DNA of 7,427 bases from Deltaproteobacteria bacterium (GTDB taxonomy: Bacteria > Desulfobacterota_B > Binatia > UBA9968), in NCBI GenBank assembly GCA_005879255.1, contig VBKY01000420.1, positions 1 to 7,427 of the forward strand, written 5' to 3'. The notes beneath the pieces are model-generated. The model was not told where the DNA came from. It saw only the letters and a program-made list of their open reading frames with translations, and made no database searches. Shown piece after piece: positions 4,821-7,427 of this stretch (positions are counted from its first letter, which is position 1; each line of letters starts with the position of its first letter). The translations under genes and the position numbers were made by a program.

Positions 4821-6074
4821 TTGGCTAACTCCGTCGAAATAGATCCCCAGCCGGACTGGAAGCAACCCATCCGGCCCTGGTCGTCCCTGCTGATTCGCGA
4901 CTATCGACTCCTCTGGCTCGCCAGCGTTTTCAGTTCGCTCGCCGGCCAGATCCGCAACGTCTCCACCCTCTATCAGGTCTACGACATTTCGGGTTCGGCT
5001 TTTAAACTCGGCCTGACGGGTTTTTTGGAAACACTGCCATTCATTATTTTCGGCCTGTTCGCCGGCGCGGTGGCAGACGCATTTGACCGGAAAAAACTCC
5101 TTGTGGCGACGATCTCATTGCAGCTCGTGCCGAATTTACTCCTGGGCCTACTGACTCTATCCGGAGCCATCCAAGTCTGGCACATTTATACGCTCGGCCT
5201 TGTGGCCGCCTTTGTCGAAGTTTTCAATTGGCCGGCGCGAGCCGCGCTGATCCCGCGTTTAGTGCCGCCGGTTTTGATGATGAACGCGATGGTCGTCAAT
5301 ACCATGATGCTACAGACGAGCTTCCTGGTCGGACCGGCGATCGGTGGCTTTTTAATCGATCAGACCGGCCTCGCCATGACCTACTTCGCCAGCACGCTGC
5401 TTTTTGTACCGGCGTTGATCGCGCTCTTCTCGATTAAAGCATCGGGCAGGATCGAAGGGAAGCGCCGGCAGGTAAACTTGAGAAGCATCGTCGAAGGCAT
5501 CGAGTTTATGTGGATACAGCGAATCATTCTCTCGCTTTTCCTGTTAGATTTCGGCGTAACGCTGGTCGGCTTCTATCGGCCGATTTTGCCGATATTCGCC
5601 GCCGACGTGTTCAAGACCGGCGCGTCCGGTCTGGGTTTGCTTTACGCCGCGCCGTCGGTGGGTTCCTTGCTGGGTTCGACAGCACTCCTAATGGCCGGTG
5701 ACGTGAAGCACAAGGGCGTGCTGGTTGTCATTGCCGCTCTTTTCTTTGCCGGCGCGCTGGCGCTATTGGGAGTCTCTCAATGGTTTTGGATGGCCATCGG
5801 CGCAGTGATGATTCTGGGATTTACGGACTCCATCAGCGTGGCGATTCGGCGTACCGTAGTCCAGCTGTTGGCGCCGAATGAAATGCTCGGGAGGGCGGCG
5901 AGCTTGATCACTGTTTTCGCGCAGACGACGAATGGGTTGGGCGCGTTGCTTGCGGGAATTGCCGCTCAAGCGTGGGGTGCCCCCAATGCGCTGCTCGTCG
6001 GCAGCGCCCTGTGCTTCATCATGATTTTCGGCATCTGTTTAGTCATTCCGCAACTTTGGAGCTACAGATCGTAA
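4821..6074 (+). CDS. MFS transporter, enterobactin-exporter-like (MFS_3 type)
   Basis: This 417-residue inner-membrane protein has about twelve hydrophobic segments (roughly 28-46, 64-85, 92-116, 120-136, 155-178, 187-206, 235-258, 268-291, 299-317, 321-345, 358-385, 389-411). It is likely a proton-coupled exporter. The loop after segment 2 carries the MFS motif A as GAVADAFDRKK (82-92). Two further marks, NWPARAALIPRLVP (136-149) and MLGRAASL (355-362), are typical of the EntS/MFS_3 group. The start is a TTG at 4821: the frame opens only at 4794 after a stop, contains no ATG or GTG before it, and RDYRLLWLASVFSSLAGQ (26-43) sits where the family usually begins. No ribosome-binding site is visible, so expression may be weak or leaderless. 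It stands alone after the hairpin at 4707-4744. The substrate is unknown. Confidence 0.9.
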   Translation: MANSVEIDPQPDWKQPIRPWSSLLIRDYRLLWLASVFSSLAGQIRNVSTLYQVYDISGSAFKLGLTGFLETLPFIIFGLFAGAVADAFDRKKLLVATISLQLVPNLLLGLLTLSGAIQVWHIYTLGLVAAFVEVFNWPARAALIPRLVPPVLMMNAMVVNTMMLQTSFLVGPAIGGFLIDQTGLAMTYFASTLLFVPALIALFSIKASGRIEGKRRQVNLRSIVEGIEFMWIQRIILSLFLLDFGVTLVGFYRPILPIFAADVFKTGASGLGLLYAAPSVGSLLGSTALLMAGDVKHKGVLVVIAALFFAGALALLGVSQWFWMAIGAVMILGFTDSISVAIRRTVVQLLAPNEMLGRAASLITVFAQTTNGLGALLAGIAAQAWGAPNALLVGSALCFIMIFGICLVIPQLWSYRS

Positions 6075-6120
6075 TCAAAACATTCACTAGTGCGGCGCCG
6101 CCGCAACCAAGTCGGATTGA

Positions 6121-6190
6121 CTCACGCAAAGACGCGAAGACCGCCAAAAAAGCCGAAAGGATAGCGACGCAAAGAAGGCAAAGCTATTTC
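6121..6190 (+). repeat. ACGCAAAGACGCGAAG-type degenerate repeat
   Basis: The stretch TCACGCAAAGACGCGAAGAC and the later GCGACGCAAAGAAGGCAAAG are degenerate repeats of an ACGCAAAG unit. They belong to an intergenic repeat class I recall from deltaproteobacterial-like genomes. Translated, they give the low-complexity 'SRKDAKTAKKAE' peptide that is often mis-annotated as a protein; the open frame at 5972-6235 is such a case. The surrounding gap (6075-6251) lies between convergent genes and also holds two weak hairpins (6091-6105 and 6204-6225), neither with a T-run. Confidence 0.6.
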
Positions 6191-6251
6191 TGCACGCTCT
6201 ATTCGCGATTCACAAGGAATACGCGCTCTCCCTGATTGCCTGGTTCCTACG

Positions 6252-7280
6252 CTATAATTTGCCGTACTTGGCTTGAAGGCTGGTGAAGAAACCGTCTCGC
6301 TCCAGCTCGGCGAGAATGGTTTTGTCGATGAAATCCGCGGCGCGTTTGCCGCGCAGCTCGGGCACGGTGGGCGTTAGATTTTCGAGTTCGGTCTGTATCG
6401 CTTCCTCCATCGGATAGGGCTTCAAAGGCGGCCCCTCAACGGCATAATTCTTGTACAGCCCTTCAAGCCGGCGCGGATCCTGCTCGCGCAAGTGTTTACG
6501 AAAACTCCCCAGCGCAACATTCTTGTTTGCCTTGCCGAGCCAGATCGCTTCCGAGTACGCCATCATAAATGATCGCGCGCGCTGCCGCTGGTTCTTGAGA
6601 AAATCACGCCTGGCCGAAAGATCGCTGGCACTCGTGTAAATCCCCAGGTCATTCAGGTCCGCAAGAACGGAGACTTTCAAACCCTTGGTTTCCGCTTCGA
6701 AGAGATTGTCCGCGCTGACCAACGTCGCATCGATCTTGCCCTGGAGCATGACCAGTATCCGTTTGTTCGATTCACCCAAGCCGGTCGCGAGAATATTGAC
6801 ATCCTTTCCCGGCGTAAGGCCCAGTTTGAGTAATGCCCGCCTGGTGGAAAATTCGATGCTCGTTCCAAGTCGGCTGATGCCAACGATCTTACCTCTAAGT
6901 TCCTGTGCTGACGTAATCGAAGGATGGGCCGCCAACTTCCAAGCCCCGGGGCCGAAAGTGCCGATGATAGCTACAGGCAGTCCTTTGGCCGCGGAAACCA
7001 TCGTCGTCGCTCCCGGCGCACCGAGAACCTCCACGTCACCGCCGGCCAAAGCGCCGATGGCCGCAGCCCCGGCCGCGATGACAACCAAATTCACGTTGAG
7101 TCCGTGCTTTTCGAACAGCCCGGCATCTTTGGCAATCCACAGTGGTAAGCGGCTGCCGGTAACCGACGCGTATGAGACGTTGAGCGTCGGCAGTTCCTGC
7201 GCTGTTGCAGAATGAACGACAGCAACGAATGCAAAAATGGTCATCAGCGCGGCGTACTTGAATTGCCGGTAACGAATCAT
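6252..7280 (-). CDS. NMT1/SsuA-like ABC transporter substrate-binding protein (NitT/TauT type)
   Basis: This 342-residue periplasmic receptor is of the NMT1/THI5/SsuA type, which binds sulfonates, nitrate, thiamine precursors, phthalate-like acids and other small ligands. A Sec signal peptide spans residues 1-27 (basic start MIRYRQFK, hydrophobic core, cleavage likely at ATA-Q). The mature protein begins with the family pattern LNVSYASVTGSRLPLWIAKDAG followed by LFEKHGLNV (33-63), then the G-x-A-x-x-x-AL-x-GG-x-V-E helix and loop (71-84), and LRGKIVGISRLGTS (128-141) with a conserved Gly-Ile-Ser. Start is ATG at 7280, with GAAGGA about a dozen bases upstream. No permease or ATPase gene adjoins. 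Solitary NMT1-like receptors are numerous in some soil lineages, and their ligands are mostly unknown. The gene converges with the MFS gene at its 3' end. Confidence 0.92.
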   Translation of the reverse strand: MIRYRQFKYAALMTIFAFVAVVHSATAQELPTLNVSYASVTGSRLPLWIAKDAGLFEKHGLNVNLVVIAAGAAAIGALAGGDVEVLGAPGATTMVSAAKGLPVAIIGTFGPGAWKLAAHPSITSAQELRGKIVGISRLGTSIEFSTRRALLKLGLTPGKDVNILATGLGESNKRILVMLQGKIDATLVSADNLFEAETKGLKVSVLADLNDLGIYTSASDLSARRDFLKNQRQRARSFMMAYSEAIWLGKANKNVALGSFRKHLREQDPRRLEGLYKNYAVEGPPLKPYPMEEAIQTELENLTPTVPELRGKRAADFIDKTILAELERDGFFTSLQAKYGKL

Positions 7281-7342
7281 TGTTTTCGATTATCCTTCGT
7301 TCAGATTGGCAACCTAGGGTTCCTGTGCCTGGCGCGATCAAG

Positions 7343-7357
7343 ACGCATATTATGCGT
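7343..7357. promoter_or_regulatory. perfect 15-base palindrome upstream of the NMT1-like receptor
   Basis: ACGCATA-T-TATGCGT is a perfect 7-bp inverted repeat around one base. It lies 63-77 bases upstream of the receptor ATG and contains a CATAAT hexamer on the minus strand. It could be an operator for a dimeric regulator or overlap a promoter. No regulator gene is in view, and chance cannot be excluded. Confidence 0.35.
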
Positions 7358-7358
7358 T

Positions 7359-7389
7359 GTCATGCCGAGGCGAAGCCGACAAATCTCGC
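7359..7389 (+). repeat. dispersed GTCATTYCGAACGAAG-type repeat, copy 4 (diverged)
   Basis: It reads GTCATGCCGAGGCGAAGCCG then ACAAATCTCGC. It keeps the GTCATNCCGA start and the AATCT end of the family but differs in the middle, so it may be a related subfamily rather than the same repeat. Confidence 0.5.
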
Positions 7390-7427
7390 TTTAATCCGTC
7401 CATGGCATTCGAAAACCGTGATCCCGG

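Noticed and set aside
6204..6225. CGCGATT...AAT(A)CGCG hairpin between the convergent MFS and receptor genes
   Set aside because: It has a bulged base and no T-run on either strand, too weak to call a terminator.
5972..6235. 87-codon plus-strand open frame with SRKDAKTAKKAE
   Set aside because: It overlaps the end of the MFS gene out of frame and then translates the ACGCAAAG-type repeat, a well-known source of spurious proteins.

Overview
The window is moderately GC-rich bacterial DNA, probably from a soil or sediment lineage of the Desulfobacterota / Binatota / Methylomirabilota type. That placement is inference. It rests on solitary ABC substrate-binding proteins, a MmgE/PrpD start, a dienelactone-hydrolase-like gene, and intergenic 'junk' repeats that I associate with such genomes (GTCATTCCGAACGAAGCGAG-type, ACGCAAAGACGCGAAG-type and TGGAGTATTGGA-type). 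No rRNA, tRNA, CRISPR array, phage gene or transposase gene is visible.

Layout. Positions 1-103 (minus) hold the first 34 codons of a MmgE/PrpD-like gene that runs off the edge. A palindromic minisatellite-like repeat and a sigma-70-like promoter separate it from a Tat-exported family 5 (peptide/nickel-type) substrate-binding protein at 335-1879 (plus). A repeat-rich stretch follows (1974-2133). Next comes a minus-strand thioredoxin-fold, peroxiredoxin-like gene at 2114-2675. It is not open by the standard code: codon 46 is TGA, exactly where the first Cys of a CxxC motif is expected, and a frameshift lies near the C-terminus. A 143-bp composite palindrome (2732-2874) and a clean intrinsic terminator (2884-2922) separate this from a glycine-tailed RRM RNA-binding protein (2945-3271, minus).

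The second half has a plus-strand pair, a dienelactone-hydrolase-family protein (3623-4378) and a 96-residue conserved hypothetical protein (4400-4690), followed by a hairpin (4707-4744). An MFS exporter-like protein with a TTG start (4821-6074) comes next. It converges with a Sec-exported NMT1/SsuA-type substrate-binding protein (6252-7280, minus). The last 147 bases hold a perfect short palindrome and another dispersed repeat.

How the genes work together: apart from the hydrolase/hypothetical pair there is no obvious shared pathway. Both substrate-binding proteins lack adjacent permease and ATPase genes. The most interesting locus is the peroxiredoxin-like gene. Its UGA-Leu-Pro-Cys motif, followed 15 bases later by a perfect 6-bp hairpin with a GGC loop, fits a candidate selenoprotein. 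The downstream frameshift equally allows a decaying pseudogene.
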